64,000 bases of DNA from Mycobacterium scrofulaceum (lineage in GTDB: Bacteria; Actinomycetota; Actinomycetes; Mycobacteriales; Mycobacteriaceae). Position numbers and translations under genes: made by a program. The stretch is from positions 1 through 64,000 of the forward strand of contig NZ_MVIJ01000022.1 in NCBI RefSeq assembly GCF_002086735.1, given 5' to 3'. The notes below the pieces were generated by a model, which was given only the letters and a program-made list of their open reading frames with translations, was not told where the DNA came from and did not search any database. Shown here in pieces: positions 1-9,492 of the stretch. Positions within the stretch are counted from its first letter, which is position 1; every line of letters starts with the position of its first letter.

Positions 1-1
1 C

Positions 2-322
2 GCGGCTCCTGCTCCCGCCCCCGAGGCACCGGCTCCCGCTCCAGCGGCGGCACCGCCCGCGCCGGCACCGGCCCCGGCGGCACCCGCGCCCGCTCCTGTG
101 CCCGAGGCCCCGGCGCCGGCCCCGGCCCCGCCGCCGGCCGCTCCGCCGCCACCGCCGATCCAACTACCCCCGATCATCATCGGCGGGCCCCCGGCGCCGC
201 GCGGTCCGTTCGGCGGCGGCGACGACGACCACCGCGGCGGCGGGTTCCCCGGATTCGGGGGTGGTCACGGTCACGGCGGCTTCGGCCCCCACATCGGAAT
301 CCCGGGCATCCCGGGGCTGTAG
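2..322 (+). CDS. C-terminal part of a Pro/Ala-rich protein (5' end outside window)
   Basis: The frame is open from the first bases of the window, so the gene starts upstream; the GTG at 98 is probably an internal Val. The visible part is almost only Pro and Ala, then a Gly/His/Asp-rich end with GGGDDDHRGGG and GGGHGHGGFGPH. Such low-complexity regions occur in secreted or cell-wall proteins of mycobacteria, and the Gly/His end could bind metal, but neither is shown here. No catalytic domain is visible and I do not recognise the gene. It precedes udgA, where M. tuberculosis has dcd. Confidence 0.55.
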   Translation, partial: AAPAPAPEAPAPAPAAAPPAPAPAPAAPAPAPVPEAPAPAPAPPPAAPPPPPIQLPPIIIGGPPAPRGPFGGGDDDHRGGGFPGFGGGHGHGGFGPHIGIPGIPGL

Positions 323-418
323 TACGCCCGGCCGTTCGGTGGCATCTGTCATCTGCCGTTTGCCTCCCGCTCAGCGGGGTGATGCAGTCAGCTCATGGCG
401 GCGACGTACACCGGTCAT

Positions 419-1744
419 ATGCGATGCACCGTCTTCGGCACCGGTTACCTGGGTGCGACCCACGCCGTCGGCATGGCGGAACTGGGACACGAGGTCGTCG
501 GGGTCGACATCGACGCCGGGAAGGTCGCGAAGCTCGCCGGGGGAGACATCCCGTTCTATGAGCCCGGCCTGCGCACGCTGCTGACCAAGAACCTGGCGGC
601 GGGGCGGTTGCGGTTCACCACCGACTACGACATGGCCGCCGAGTTCGCCGACGTGCATTTCCTCGGCGTCGGCACGCCGCAGAAGAAGGGCGAGTACGGC
701 GCCGACCTACGCCACGTCTACGCCGTCGTCGACGCGCTGGTGCCGCGGCTGACCAGGTCGTCGGTGCTGGTCGGCAAATCGACCGTTCCGGTGGGAACCG
801 CCGCCGAGCTGAATCATCGCGCGGCCGGCCTGGTGCCGCGCGGCGTCGACGTCGAGATCGCCTGGAACCCCGAGTTCCTGCGCGAGGGGTACGCCGTGCA
901 CGACACCCTGCATCCCGACCGCATCGTGCTTGGCATCCAACCGGATTCGACGCGTGCCGAGGCGGCGGTCCGCGAACTCTACGGCCCCCTGCTCGCCGAG
1001 GGTGTGCCGTTCCTGGTGACCGACCTGCAGACGGCGGAGTTGGTCAAGGTTTCCGCGAACGCCTTCCTGGCGACCAAGATTTCGTTCATCAACGCCATCT
1101 CCGAGGTGTGCGAGGCCGCGGGCGCCGACGTCAGCGTGCTGGCCGACGCGCTCGGCTACGATCCCCGGATCGGACGCCAATTCCTCAACGCCGGTTTGGG
1201 TTTCGGCGGAGGCTGCCTGCCCAAGGACATCCGTGCCTTCATGGCCCGCGCCGGCGAACTCGGCGCCGACCAGGCGCTGACCTTCCTGCGCGAGGTCGAC
1301 AGCATCAACATGCGCCGGCGCGCGCGGATGGTGGAGCTGGCCAGCGCGGCGTGCGGCGGCTCGCTGCTGGGCGCCAACATCGCCGTCCTGGGGGCGGCGT
1401 TCAAACCCGAATCCGACGACGTGCGCGACTCGCCCGCGCTCAACGTCGCCGGCCAGCTGCAGCTCAACGGCGCCGCGGTCAACGTCTACGACCCCAAGGC
1501 CCTGGACAACGCGCAGCGGTTGTTCCCGACGCTGAACTACGCGGTCTCGGTCGAGGAGGCCTGCGAGCGCGCCGACGCGGTGCTGGTGCTCACGGAGTGG
1601 CGCCAATTCGTCGACCTCGACCCCGCCGACCTGGCCGACCGCGTGCGGGCCCGGGTCATCGTCGACGGGCGCAACTGCCTCGACGCCGTCCGCTGGAAGC
1701 AGGCCGGCTGGCGGGTGTTCCGGCTGGGCGCGCCGCGGCCCTAG
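419..1744 (+). CDS. udgA: UDP-glucose 6-dehydrogenase
   Basis: This cytosolic enzyme oxidises UDP-glucose twice with NAD+ to UDP-glucuronate, a sugar-nucleotide precursor. The protein starts with an NAD-binding Rossmann motif (VFGTGYLG, residues 5-12). It contains VGKSTVPVGT and the catalytic cysteine Cys266 in GFGGGCLPKD, and a C-terminal UDP-binding domain (AAFKPESDDVRDSPA). The 441-residue length fits the family and the M. tuberculosis orthologue Rv0322. I chose the ATG at 419 because MRCTVFGTGYLG is the family N-terminus; an in-frame ATG at 395 would add eight residues. It is followed by a 149-bp gap with palindromic repeats. Confidence 0.95.
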   Translation: MRCTVFGTGYLGATHAVGMAELGHEVVGVDIDAGKVAKLAGGDIPFYEPGLRTLLTKNLAAGRLRFTTDYDMAAEFADVHFLGVGTPQKKGEYGADLRHVYAVVDALVPRLTRSSVLVGKSTVPVGTAAELNHRAAGLVPRGVDVEIAWNPEFLREGYAVHDTLHPDRIVLGIQPDSTRAEAAVRELYGPLLAEGVPFLVTDLQTAELVKVSANAFLATKISFINAISEVCEAAGADVSVLADALGYDPRIGRQFLNAGLGFGGGCLPKDIRAFMARAGELGADQALTFLREVDSINMRRRARMVELASAACGGSLLGANIAVLGAAFKPESDDVRDSPALNVAGQLQLNGAAVNVYDPKALDNAQRLFPTLNYAVSVEEACERADAVLVLTEWRQFVDLDPADLADRVRARVIVDGRNCLDAVRWKQAGWRVFRLGAPRP

Positions 1745-1770
1745 CCGGACCTGCCCCATGCCCCGACGCC

Positions 1771-1828
1771 CCGAGCGTCACGCCAGCGTGACGCAAACAA
1801 GTGAACGTCACGCCAGCGTGACGCTCGG
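1771..1828. repeat. Two head-to-tail palindromes forming a larger inverted structure
   Basis: Two hairpin-forming units, 1775-1794 and 1806-1823, have arms CGTCACG/CGTGACG around a CCAG loop (8-bp arms in the first, 7-bp in the second). The outer flanks CCGAGCGTCACG (from 1771) and CGTGACGCTCGG (to 1828) are themselves reverse complements, so the whole element is near-symmetrical. A degraded third copy (GCGCGACGCTCGG) lies near 1850. It sits between two same-strand genes and could act as a terminator or be an intergenic repeat; there is no T-tract. Confidence 0.7.
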
Positions 1829-1893
1829 CGGCAGAAAACGCTCGGGCAGCGCGACGCTCGGTCGAGCAAGAAGCGGCGGGTAGCCTGACCGGC

Positions 1894-2649
1894 GTGGACT
1901 ATGCCGCCGCATTCCTCGCAGAAAACCGTGCCTTCGCCGAGCTGTTGGGAGACGCCGACGAGTCCACCCCGGTCCCGACCTGCCCGGGATGGACGCTCAA
2001 GCAGCTGTTCCGCCACGTCGGCCGGGGCGAGCGCTGGGCGGCGCAGATCGTCAGAGACAAGCTCGACGAGCCGCTCGATCCCCGGTCCGTCGAGGGCGGT
2101 AAGCCGCCACCCGACCCGTCGGACGCGATCTCGTGGCTGCAAGGCGGGGCTCAGCGGCTGGTCGACGCCGTCGCGCTGACGGGTGCCGAAACGCCGGTGT
2201 GGACGTTCCTCGGGCCGCGCCCGGCGAGCTGGTGGCTCCGGCGCTGGGTGCACGAGGTGGCCGTGCATCGCGCCGACGCGGCCATTGCGCTGGGAGCCGA
2301 ATTCAGCCTGGCCGCCGAGCAGGCCGCCGACGGGATCACCGAATGGCTCGAGCGGGTCGCGATCCAGGCCGGCCGCGACGGGGCGCCGCTCCCGCTCGAG
2401 GACGGCGACACCCTGCACCTGCACGCCACCGACCCCGGCCTCGGCGAGGCGGGCGAATGGACCGTCGGCGTCGAGGCCGGCCGCATCACCTGGTCACACG
2501 AGCACGGCAAGGGCTCCGCGGCGCTGCGGGGTGGGGCGACCGAGCTGCTGCTGGCCCTCCTGCGCCGGGTGCCGCTCGCCGACACGGGCGTTGCGCTGTT
2601 CGGCGACGAGGCGGTGTGGCAGAACTGGCTCGACCGGACCCCGCTCTAG
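1894..2649 (+). CDS. Maleylpyruvate isomerase (MDMPI)-like, possibly mycothiol-dependent protein
   Basis: The 251-residue protein has the MDMPI/DinB-like fold signature: TCPGWTLKQLFRHVGR (residues 29-44, His41) and WVHEVAVHRADA (His120 and His125). These three histidines match the metal-binding positions of the mycothiol-dependent isomerase family. Its substrate is unknown; in actinobacteria the family is thought to include mycothiol-dependent transferases. It corresponds in position to Rv0332. The GTG start gives MDYAAAFLAENRAF, a usual beginning for the family. The SnoaL-like gene follows within 40 bp on the same strand. Confidence 0.8.
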   Translation: MDYAAAFLAENRAFAELLGDADESTPVPTCPGWTLKQLFRHVGRGERWAAQIVRDKLDEPLDPRSVEGGKPPPDPSDAISWLQGGAQRLVDAVALTGAETPVWTFLGPRPASWWLRRWVHEVAVHRADAAIALGAEFSLAAEQAADGITEWLERVAIQAGRDGAPLPLEDGDTLHLHATDPGLGEAGEWTVGVEAGRITWSHEHGKGSAALRGGATELLLALLRRVPLADTGVALFGDEAVWQNWLDRTPL

Positions 2650-2685
2650 CCACGGCCGCGGAGCGCACACGGTAACTTGCACACC

Positions 2686-3060
2686 ATGACCACTTCGGAG
2701 ATCGCCACCGTCCTGGCATGGCACGACGCGCTCAACGCCGCCGACCTGGACACCCTGGTCGCCCTGTCCAGCGACGACATCGAGATCGGTGACGCGCACG
2801 GGGCCGCGCAGGGTCACGACGCGCTGCGCCGGTGGGCCGGCTCGCGCCAGGGGACGGCCGAACTCGGCCGGATGTACGTGCACGACGGCGTCGTCGTCGT
2901 CGAACAGAAGGTCAGCGCCGCGGACAATCCGGGGGCGGTGGCCACCGCCGCGTCGGCGTTCCGGGTGGTCCACGACCACGTCACCTCCGTGTTCCGGCAC
3001 GAGGACCTGGCGGCGGCGCTGGCGGCCACCGAACTCACCGAATCCGACCTCGTCAACTGA
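2686..3060 (+). CDS. SnoaL/NTF2-like small protein
   Basis: This 124-residue protein has an NTF2-like pattern: an N-terminal helix ([26 protein letters not shown]), the loop [13 protein letters not shown], then beta strands ending in [17 protein letters not shown]. The fold occurs in isomerases, cyclases and ligand-binding proteins, and no specific function can be assigned. It corresponds in position to Rv0333. The ATG at 2686 gives the expected length; an upstream TTG at 2677 adds three residues. It lies between the MDMPI-like gene and rmlA, 22 bp before the latter. Confidence 0.75.
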   Translation: MTTSEIATVLAWHDALNAADLDTLVALSSDDIEIGDAHGAAQGHDALRRWAGSRQGTAELGRMYVHDGVVVVEQKVSAADNPGAVATAASAFRVVHDHVTSVFRHEDLAAALAATELTESDLVN

Positions 3061-3082
3061 GCGGGGAATAGGGGAAACCACC

Positions 3083-3958
3083 ATGCGCGGGATCATCCTG
3101 GCCGGCGGCTCGGGCACTCGGCTGCACCCGATCACCGTGGGGATCAGCAAGCAGCTGCTGCCGGTGTACGACAAGCCGATGGTCTACTACCCGCTGTCCA
3201 CCCTGATGATGGCCGGGATCCGGGACATTCTGGTGATCACGACCCCGCACGACGCGGCGGGCTTCCGCCGGCTGCTGGGCGACGGCTCGCAATTCGGCAT
3301 CAACCTCAGCTACGTGACGCAGGAACGGCCCGACGGCCTGGCCCAAGCCTTCGTCCTGGGCGCCGAACACATCGGCAACGACACCGTGGCGTTGGTGCTA
3401 GGGGACAACATCTTCTACGGCCCGGGCCTGGGCACCAGCCTGAGCCGCTTCCAATCCATCAGCGGGGGAGCGGTTTTCGCCTACTGGGTGGCCAACCCCT
3501 CGGCGTACGGTGTCGTCGAGTTCAGCGACGACGGCACGGCGCTGTCTTTGGAGGAGAAACCCAAGACACCGAAATCCAATTACGCGGTGCCCGGCCTGTA
3601 CTTCTACGACAACGACGTGATCGAGATCGCCAAGGGCCTGAGGAAATCCGCGCGCGGCGAGTACGAGATCACCGAGGTGAACCAGATCTACCTCAATCGG
3701 GGCCGGCTCTCGGTCGAGGTGATGGCCCGCGGAACGGCCTGGCTGGACACCGGGACGTTCGACTCCCTGCTGGACGCCAGCGACTTCGTGCGCACGCTGG
3801 AACGACGGCAGGGTCTGAAGGTCAGCGTCCCCGAGGAAGTGGCGTGGCAGCAGGGCTGGATCACCGACGACCAGCTGGCCGAGCGCGCGCACACCATGCT
3901 CAAGTCCGGGTACGGCGGCTATCTACTGGATCTGTTGGAGCGCAGCCGGCTTCACTAG
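3083..3958 (+). CDS. rmlA: Glucose-1-phosphate thymidylyltransferase
   Basis: RmlA joins dTTP and glucose-1-phosphate to make dTDP-glucose, the first step towards dTDP-L-rhamnose, which links arabinogalactan to peptidoglycan in mycobacteria. The nucleotidyltransferase signature [13 protein letters not shown] lies at residues 5-17, followed by [17 protein letters not shown], and further family motifs are GDNIFYG, SYGVVEF-like AYGVVEF and [10 protein letters not shown]. The 291 residues match the family. The ATG at 3083 follows a purine-rich ribosome-binding site (GGGGAA). Its last 59 bp overlap the end of the converging yibE/F-like gene. Confidence 0.95.
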   Translation: MRGIILAGGSGTRLHPITVGISKQLLPVYDKPMVYYPLSTLMMAGIRDILVITTPHDAAGFRRLLGDGSQFGINLSYVTQERPDGLAQAFVLGAEHIGNDTVALVLGDNIFYGPGLGTSLSRFQSISGGAVFAYWVANPSAYGVVEFSDDGTALSLEEKPKTPKSNYAVPGLYFYDNDVIEIAKGLRKSARGEYEITEVNQIYLNRGRLSVEVMARGTAWLDTGTFDSLLDASDFVRTLERRQGLKVSVPEEVAWQQGWITDDQLAERAHTMLKSGYGGYLLDLLERSRLH

Positions 3959-5162
3959 GCTTCGCCAGCGCCGCGGCGATCGCCGTCGTCAACGGCACCG
4001 ACAGCGCCAGCGCGACCCCGCCGACCGCCGACCGGGCGATCTCGACGGCCACGCTCTCGCTGGTGAGCACGTCGGTCAGCGAGCGGTTGGCCACGCTGAA
4101 CAGCAGCAGCAGCGGCAGCGAGCTGCCGGCGTAGGCCAGCACCAGCGTGTACACCGTGCTGGCGATGTGATCGCGACCGACTCGCATGGCCCCCAGGAAG
4201 ATCGCGCGCCGCGAGCCGCCAAGGTGGGCCAGCTCGAACACCGTCGACGCCTGGGTCACCGTCACGTCGTTGAGCACACCCAGCGACCCGACGATGAACC
4301 CGGCGAGCAGCAGGCCGCCGATCGACACGTTGCCCAAATACGCGCCGACGGTGGCGTTCTGGTCGTCGGACAAGCCGGTCAAGTGGGCCAGTTGTATTGT
4401 CGCCCAAGAGAATCCGGCAGCCAGCAACAGCGCCGTCAGGGTGCCCAGCAGCGCGGCGCTGGTCCGCAGACTCACACCGTGGGCGAGATAGATGACCGCG
4501 TAGAGGATCGCCGCCGAGGCCACCAGGGCGACCGGGACCGCCGGGGCGCCGGCGCGCAGGGCCGGCAGCAAGAACACCACCAGCACTGCGAACGCGACCA
4601 CGATGCCCCCCAGCGCGAGCAGTCCCCGCCAGCGCGCCACCGCGACGATCACCACCGCGAACGCGGCGGCCAGCGCGACCAGCGACCAACCGCGTTCGAA
4701 GTCGTAGAAGGCGTAGCTGGTGGCCCCCTGGTCGTCGACCTGCCGGACGAGCCGAATGTGGTCTCCCACCGCGAATTTCGGCTGGTCGGGACCGGGGGAC
4801 GATTCCAGCAGCGTGTTGGCCCCGGCGTTGGGGCCGGAATCGATCGCCACCTCGGTCAGCACGCAGCGGCCCGCCCCCGGCGGCGCCGGCTGCGGGGCGG
4901 TGGTGAGCACCTGGCTGACCGACGGGCTGCCGCAGTCCCCCATGCCGCTGGACAGCACGTGTCCGGCCTGCGTGCTCACGGCGCCCCCGGCCGCGTTCTG
5001 GAACGGCATGGGGATGTCGACGTGCTGCCGGCCGGGCCACAGCGCGATCGCGCCGCCCAGCACCGCCAGGCCGATCGCCACCAGCAGCCCGACGACGATC
5101 CTGGCGGGCAGCGACTCAACCGGGGTCGGACCGGAAAAACTGTGCGAGTGCGAGTGTGTCAC
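3900..5162 (-). CDS. YibE/F-like integral membrane protein
   Basis: About 420 residues. After a His-rich start (MTHSHSHSF) comes one transmembrane segment ([18 protein letters not shown]), a soluble extracytoplasmic part of about 110 residues with two cysteines (GDCGSP and GRCVLTEV), and then at least six membrane helices, with [19 protein letters not shown] typical of the YibE/F family. The biochemical role of the family is unknown. Two GTG starts (5162 and 5171) are possible; I prefer 5162. It converges with rmlA and overlaps its end by 59 bp. I remember no counterpart at this place in M. tuberculosis, where PE6 and a REP13E12 element lie. Confidence 0.85.
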   Translation of the reverse strand: MTHSHSHSFSGPTPVESLPARIVVGLLVAIGLAVLGGAIALWPGRQHVDIPMPFQNAAGGAVSTQAGHVLSSGMGDCGSPSVSQVLTTAPQPAPPGAGRCVLTEVAIDSGPNAGANTLLESSPGPDQPKFAVGDHIRLVRQVDDQGATSYAFYDFERGWSLVALAAAFAVVIVAVARWRGLLALGGIVVAFAVLVVFLLPALRAGAPAVPVALVASAAILYAVIYLAHGVSLRTSAALLGTLTALLLAAGFSWATIQLAHLTGLSDDQNATVGAYLGNVSIGGLLLAGFIVGSLGVLNDVTVTQASTVFELAHLGGSRRAIFLGAMRVGRDHIASTVYTLVLAYAGSSLPLLLLFSVANRSLTDVLTSESVAVEIARSAVGGVALALSVPLTTAIAAALAKPSEAGCAPTDPVDSRRTRT

Positions 5163-5197
5163 CCGGTCCACCGTAGAGGCGCCGGCTGCGAAGATGC

Positions 5198-6487
5198 TTA
5201 CTGGCGATAACTGACCAGGAAGTTGCCCAGCCGCTCGATCGCCGCGGCCAGATCGCGGGCCCACGGCAGGGTCACGATGCGCAGGTGATCCGGTGCCGGC
5301 CAATTGAATCCGGTGCCCTGGGTGACCAGGATCTTCTCCTGCAGCAGCAGGTCGAGGACGAGCTGTTCGTCGTCGGTGATGTCGTAGACCTCGGGATCGA
5401 GCCGGGGGAACGCGTACAGGGCGCCCTCGGGCTTCACGCAGGACACCCCGGGAATCTGGTTGAGCTTCTCCCACGCGACGTCGCGCTGCTCGAGCAGCCG
5501 CCCGCCCGGCAGCACCAGGTCCTCGATGCTCTGGTGGCCGCCGAGGGCCACCTGAATCCCGTGCTGCGCGGGGACATTGGGGCACAGCCGCATGTTGGCC
5601 AGCAGGTTGATGCCCTCGATGAAGCTCTCGGCGTGGTCTTTCGGGCCGGTGATCGCCAGCCAGCCCGCGCGGTAGCCCGCGACGCGGTAGGCCTTGGACA
5701 GCCCGTTGAAGGTCAGGCACAACATGTCCGGCGCCAGGGTGGCCACGTTGATGTGCTGGGCGTCGTCGTAGAGGATCTTGTCGTAGATCTCGTCGGCGAG
5801 CAGCAGCAGTTCGTGCTTGCGCGCGAGTTCCACCATCTGGGTGAGGACCCCGCGGCTGTAGACCGCGCCGGTCGGGTTGTTCGGGTTGATGATGACCAGC
5901 GCCTTGGTGCGCTCGGTGATCTTGGATTCCAGGTCGGCGATGTCGGGCTGCCACGCCTGCGTCTCGTCGCACAGGTAGTGCACGGGCGTGCCACCGGCCA
6001 GGGATGTCGACGCCGTCCACAGCGGGTAGTCCGGCGACGGGATCAACACCTCGTCGCCGTTGTCGAGCAACGCCTGCAGGGTCATGGTGATCAGCTCGGA
6101 GCACCCGTTGCCCAGGTAGACGTCGTCGACGTCGAACCGGGGGAAGCCCTCGACCAACTCGTAGCGGGTGACCACCGCCCGGCGCGCGGGCAGGATGCCC
6201 TGCGAGTCCGAGTAGCCCTGGGCGTACGGCAACGCCTGGATCATGTCGCGCATGATCACGTCGGGCGCCTCGAAGCCGAACGGCGCCGGGTTGCCGATGT
6301 TGAGCTTGAGGATGCGGTGGCCTTCGGCCTCCAGCCGCGCGGCGTGCTGGTGCACCGGGCCGCGAATCTCGTAGAGGACGCCCTGCAGTTTGGACGACTG
6401 CGCGAAGACCCGCTGCCGGTGGTGAGCGGAGGCGTGCAGGGGCAGCTGGTGAGTGGTCACGTCACCAATGGTGCCACTACTGTCCAC
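5198..6487 (-). CDS. aspC: PLP-dependent aminotransferase (AspC/AlaA-like)
   Basis: A class I/II fold-type I aminotransferase of 429 residues, the same length as Rv0337c. Diagnostic features are LNIGNPAPFGFEAPD, the PLP-phosphate region GNGCSEL, the NPNNPTGAVYS motif, DEIYDKILYDD, and the Schiff-base lysine in NGLSKAYRVAGYRAGW. Sequence resembles the alanine-type branch (AlaA) as much as aspartate aminotransferases, so the amino donor is uncertain. GTG starts at 6487 and 6460 are both possible. It lies 32 bp downstream of etfD on the same strand and could be co-transcribed with it. Confidence 0.92.
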   Translation of the reverse strand: MDSSGTIGDVTTHQLPLHASAHHRQRVFAQSSKLQGVLYEIRGPVHQHAARLEAEGHRILKLNIGNPAPFGFEAPDVIMRDMIQALPYAQGYSDSQGILPARRAVVTRYELVEGFPRFDVDDVYLGNGCSELITMTLQALLDNGDEVLIPSPDYPLWTASTSLAGGTPVHYLCDETQAWQPDIADLESKITERTKALVIINPNNPTGAVYSRGVLTQMVELARKHELLLLADEIYDKILYDDAQHINVATLAPDMLCLTFNGLSKAYRVAGYRAGWLAITGPKDHAESFIEGINLLANMRLCPNVPAQHGIQVALGGHQSIEDLVLPGGRLLEQRDVAWEKLNQIPGVSCVKPEGALYAFPRLDPEVYDITDDEQLVLDLLLQEKILVTQGTGFNWPAPDHLRIVTLPWARDLAAAIERLGNFLVSYRQ

Positions 6488-6519
6488 TGAAATTTGCTGT
6501 CAAGCGGCAAAATCCCTGG

Positions 6520-9351
6520 TCAGCGCTTGCCCGGTGGGCGGGCGCCGCGGGCGATGCCCAGCCCCTTCACCGGCGCGGCCGGCGGCGCTTGCTCGCCGTC
6601 GGTCTGCTTTGCCGGCTCGGCTTTCGGCGTCGGCTCGGCTTCGGCTTCCGCCTTGGCAGGCTGGGCCTCGGCCTTGGGCGCCTCGGCTGCCGGTGCGGCC
6701 TTCTTGGCCCCGGGCCGCTTCGCGCCGGCGGCGATGCCCAGGCCCTTGACCGGCGCCGCGGGCGCCTCGGTCTCAGCCTTGGGGGCCTCGGCCTTGGGTG
6801 CCTCGGCCGCGGGTGCGGCCTTCTTGGCCCCGGGCCGCTTGGCGCCGCCCGCGATGCCCAGCCCCTTCACGGGGGCCGCGGGCGCGGCGGCCTCGGCCTT
6901 GCCTTCCGCGGCGGGTGCGGCGTTCTTGGCGCCGGGCCGCTTGGCGCCGCCGGCGATGCCTAGCCCCTTCACGGGCGCGGCGGATGCCTCGGACTTGGGT
7001 GCCTCGGACTTGGGGGCCTCCTCGGCGGGCGCCTCCTCGGCCTTTTTGGCCGGCGCCTCGACCGTCGCGGTGGCCTTGGGCGCGGCAGCCGCCCGCTTCT
7101 CGGCTTCCTTTGCGGCCGTGCCCTTCTCGGGCAGCGTGGCCTTGTCGTACTCGATGGACCCGAGCAGCACCTGGGCGACGTCGAGCACCTCCACGCCGCT
7201 GCGGCCGGCCTCTTCCTGCCGGTCGTTGACGCCGTCGGTGACCATCACACGGCAGAACGGGCAGCCGGTCGCGATCGTGGCGGCCCCGGTGGCCAGGGCC
7301 TCGTCGACGCGCTCGTGGTTGATCCGCTTGCCGATGTGCTCTTCCATCCACATCCGCGCGCCGCCCGCACCGCAGCAGAAGCTGCGCTCGGCGTGCCGCG
7401 GCATCTCGGTGAGCGTCGCGCCCGCGGCCCCGATCAACTCGCGCGGCGCCTCGTAGACCTTGTTGTGCCGGCCCAGGTAGCACGGGTCGTGATAGGTGAT
7501 GTCCTGGGACACCGGCGTCACCGGCACCAGCTTGTTGTCCCGGATCAGCCGGTTCAGCAGCTGGGTGTGGTGCAGCACCGAGTAGTTCGAGCCCAGCTGG
7601 CGGTATTCGCGGCCCAGCGTGTTGAAGCAGTGCGGGCAGGTCACGACGATCTTGCGGTCGACGGTCTCCACGCCCTCGAACACCCCGTCCAGCGTCTCGA
7701 CGGCCTGGGCCGCGAGCTGCTGGAACAGGAACTCGTTGCCCGAGCGGCGGGCGGAGTCGCCGTTGCAGGTTTCGCCGGCGCCCAGCACCAGGTACTTCAC
7801 CCCGGCGATCGCCAGCAGTTCCGCGACGGCCTTGGTGGTCTTCTTGGCCTTGTCGTCGTAGGCGCCGGCGCAGCCCACCCAGAACAGGTACTCGAAGCCG
7901 TCGAAGCTGTCGACGTCCTCGCCGTAGACGGGGACGTCGAAGTCCACCTCGTCGATCCAGTTGGTCCGGTCGGACGCGTTCTGGCCCCACGGGTTGGCCT
8001 TGGTTTCCAGGTTCTTGAACAGCACCGACAGTTCCGAGGGGAACTCGGACTCCATCATCACCTGGTAGCGGCGCATATCAACGATGTGATCGACGTGCTC
8101 GATGTCCACCGGGCACTGCTCGACGCAGGCGCCGCAGGTCACGCAGGACCACAGCACGTCCGGGTCGATGACGCCGCCCTGTTCCGCGGTGCCGACCAGC
8201 GGGCGGGTGGCCTGCTCGGGCCCGGAGCCCATCACCCGGCCGAAGCCCGACTCCGGAACGTGGTGCGCCTCGGCGTGCTTCTCGCCGGCCAGCTCCTCGC
8301 CGACCCCGCCCTCCGGCGTGTTCTCGGCGGGGGATTCCTTGTCGCCGAGGATGTAAGGCGCCTTGGCCATCCAGTGGTCGCGCAGGTCCATGATGACCAG
8401 CTTGGGAGACAGCGGCTTGCCGGTGTTCCAGGCCGGGCACTGCGACTGGCAGCGGCCGCACTCGGTGCAGGTGGCGAAGTCCAGCATGGCCTTCCAGCTG
8501 AAGTCCTCGATCTTGCCGCGCCCGAACGCCGCGTCGTCCGGGGGGTTTTCGAAGTCGATGGGCTTGCCGTCGGCCTCGATCGGCAGCAGCGGGCCCAGGC
8601 CGTCGGGCAGCCGCTTGAAGATGACGTTGATCGGCGCGGTGAAGATGTGCAGGTGCTTGGAGTGCAGCACGATGATCAAAAACGCCAGCATGACGGCGAT
8701 GTGCAGCAGCAGGGCCGTCGTCTCGATGATCTCGTTGGCGGGCTGGCCCAGCGGGCGCAGGATGACGCCGAACAGCTGCGACAGGAACGCGCCCTTGCCG
8801 TACGGCAGCGTGCCGTTGTTGACCGCAGACCCGCGGACGAACACGTAGGTCAGGATGACGTTGAAGATCATGAACAACACCAGCCAGGCGCCGCCGGTGT
8901 GCGAACCGTAGAACCGCGACTGGCGGCCGTACTCCTTGGGCTCGGTGCGGAACCGGATGATCGCGAACGTCACGATGCCGAGGAAGACGGCGGTCGCGAA
9001 GAAGTCCTGCAGGAAGCCCAACGCATCCCAACGGCCGATGATCGGGATGTGGAAGTGCGCCTGGAACAGGAACCCGTACGCCTCGATGTAGACCGTCAGC
9101 AGGATGAAGAAACCCCACATCGTGAAGAAGTGCGCCAGGCCGGGAAGCGACCACTTCAGCAGGCGCCGCTGCCCGAAGACCTCGGAGACCTCCGCCCAGA
9201 TTCGCTTGCCGGGGTCATCGGTATGCCCCGGGGCGGGCTTTCCGGACGTGACCAGCTTGAACAGCCACAGCACGCGGCGGGCGGCGAGTGCGGCCACGAC
9301 CAGCGTCATGCCCATGCCCACTATCAGTCTGATGAGCATCTGCGTCGTCAC
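6520..9351 (-). CDS. etfD: Membrane Fe-S oxidoreductase EtfD with repeated C-terminal tail
   Basis: This is the orthologue of Rv0338c (EtfD), the membrane oxidoreductase proposed to take electrons from ETF during fatty-acid beta-oxidation. About 943 residues: five to six N-terminal membrane helices (first 250 residues), two four-cysteine Fe-S motifs (CTECGRCQSQCP near 295-306 and CVTCGACVEQCP near 400-411), then heterodisulfide-reductase-like CCG domains (CPHCFNTLG, SFCCGAGGARMW, TGCPFCRVM). The last 150 residues are an Ala/Lys/Glu-rich tail with four copies of PVKGLGIA-x-GA[KR]. The GTG at 9351 gives VTTQMLIRLIVGMG, the family start. aspC follows. Confidence 0.93.
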   Translation of the reverse strand: MTTQMLIRLIVGMGMTLVVAALAARRVLWLFKLVTSGKPAPGHTDDPGKRIWAEVSEVFGQRRLLKWSLPGLAHFFTMWGFFILLTVYIEAYGFLFQAHFHIPIIGRWDALGFLQDFFATAVFLGIVTFAIIRFRTEPKEYGRQSRFYGSHTGGAWLVLFMIFNVILTYVFVRGSAVNNGTLPYGKGAFLSQLFGVILRPLGQPANEIIETTALLLHIAVMLAFLIIVLHSKHLHIFTAPINVIFKRLPDGLGPLLPIEADGKPIDFENPPDDAAFGRGKIEDFSWKAMLDFATCTECGRCQSQCPAWNTGKPLSPKLVIMDLRDHWMAKAPYILGDKESPAENTPEGGVGEELAGEKHAEAHHVPESGFGRVMGSGPEQATRPLVGTAEQGGVIDPDVLWSCVTCGACVEQCPVDIEHVDHIVDMRRYQVMMESEFPSELSVLFKNLETKANPWGQNASDRTNWIDEVDFDVPVYGEDVDSFDGFEYLFWVGCAGAYDDKAKKTTKAVAELLAIAGVKYLVLGAGETCNGDSARRSGNEFLFQQLAAQAVETLDGVFEGVETVDRKIVVTCPHCFNTLGREYRQLGSNYSVLHHTQLLNRLIRDNKLVPVTPVSQDITYHDPCYLGRHNKVYEAPRELIGAAGATLTEMPRHAERSFCCGAGGARMWMEEHIGKRINHERVDEALATGAATIATGCPFCRVMVTDGVNDRQEEAGRSGVEVLDVAQVLLGSIEYDKATLPEKGTAAKEAEKRAAAAPKATATVEAPAKKAEEAPAEEAPKSEAPKSEASAAPVKGLGIAGGAKRPGAKNAAPAAEGKAEAAAPAAPVKGLGIAGGAKRPGAKKAAPAAEAPKAEAPKAETEAPAAPVKGLGIAAGAKRPGAKKAAPAAEAPKAEAQPAKAEAEAEPTPKAEPAKQTDGEQAPPAAPVKGLGIARGARPPGKR

Positions 9352-9492
9352 AGAAGATCTCCCCAATGCATTGTTGATTCAGCCTGCGATTTGTTTGCCT
9401 GCTTAGCCCTGCTCATAGTTACATCTCCGCAGCTTCCGCCGCGAGAAAGGCTGCCCTAACTTGGCCTTCGTTGGCCGCCTTGGCCTGCTTCG

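Noticed and set aside
7315..9459. A 714-codon plus-strand frame opposite etfD
   Set aside because: It mirrors the real gene and contains no recognisable family; etfD has complete Fe-S motifs.
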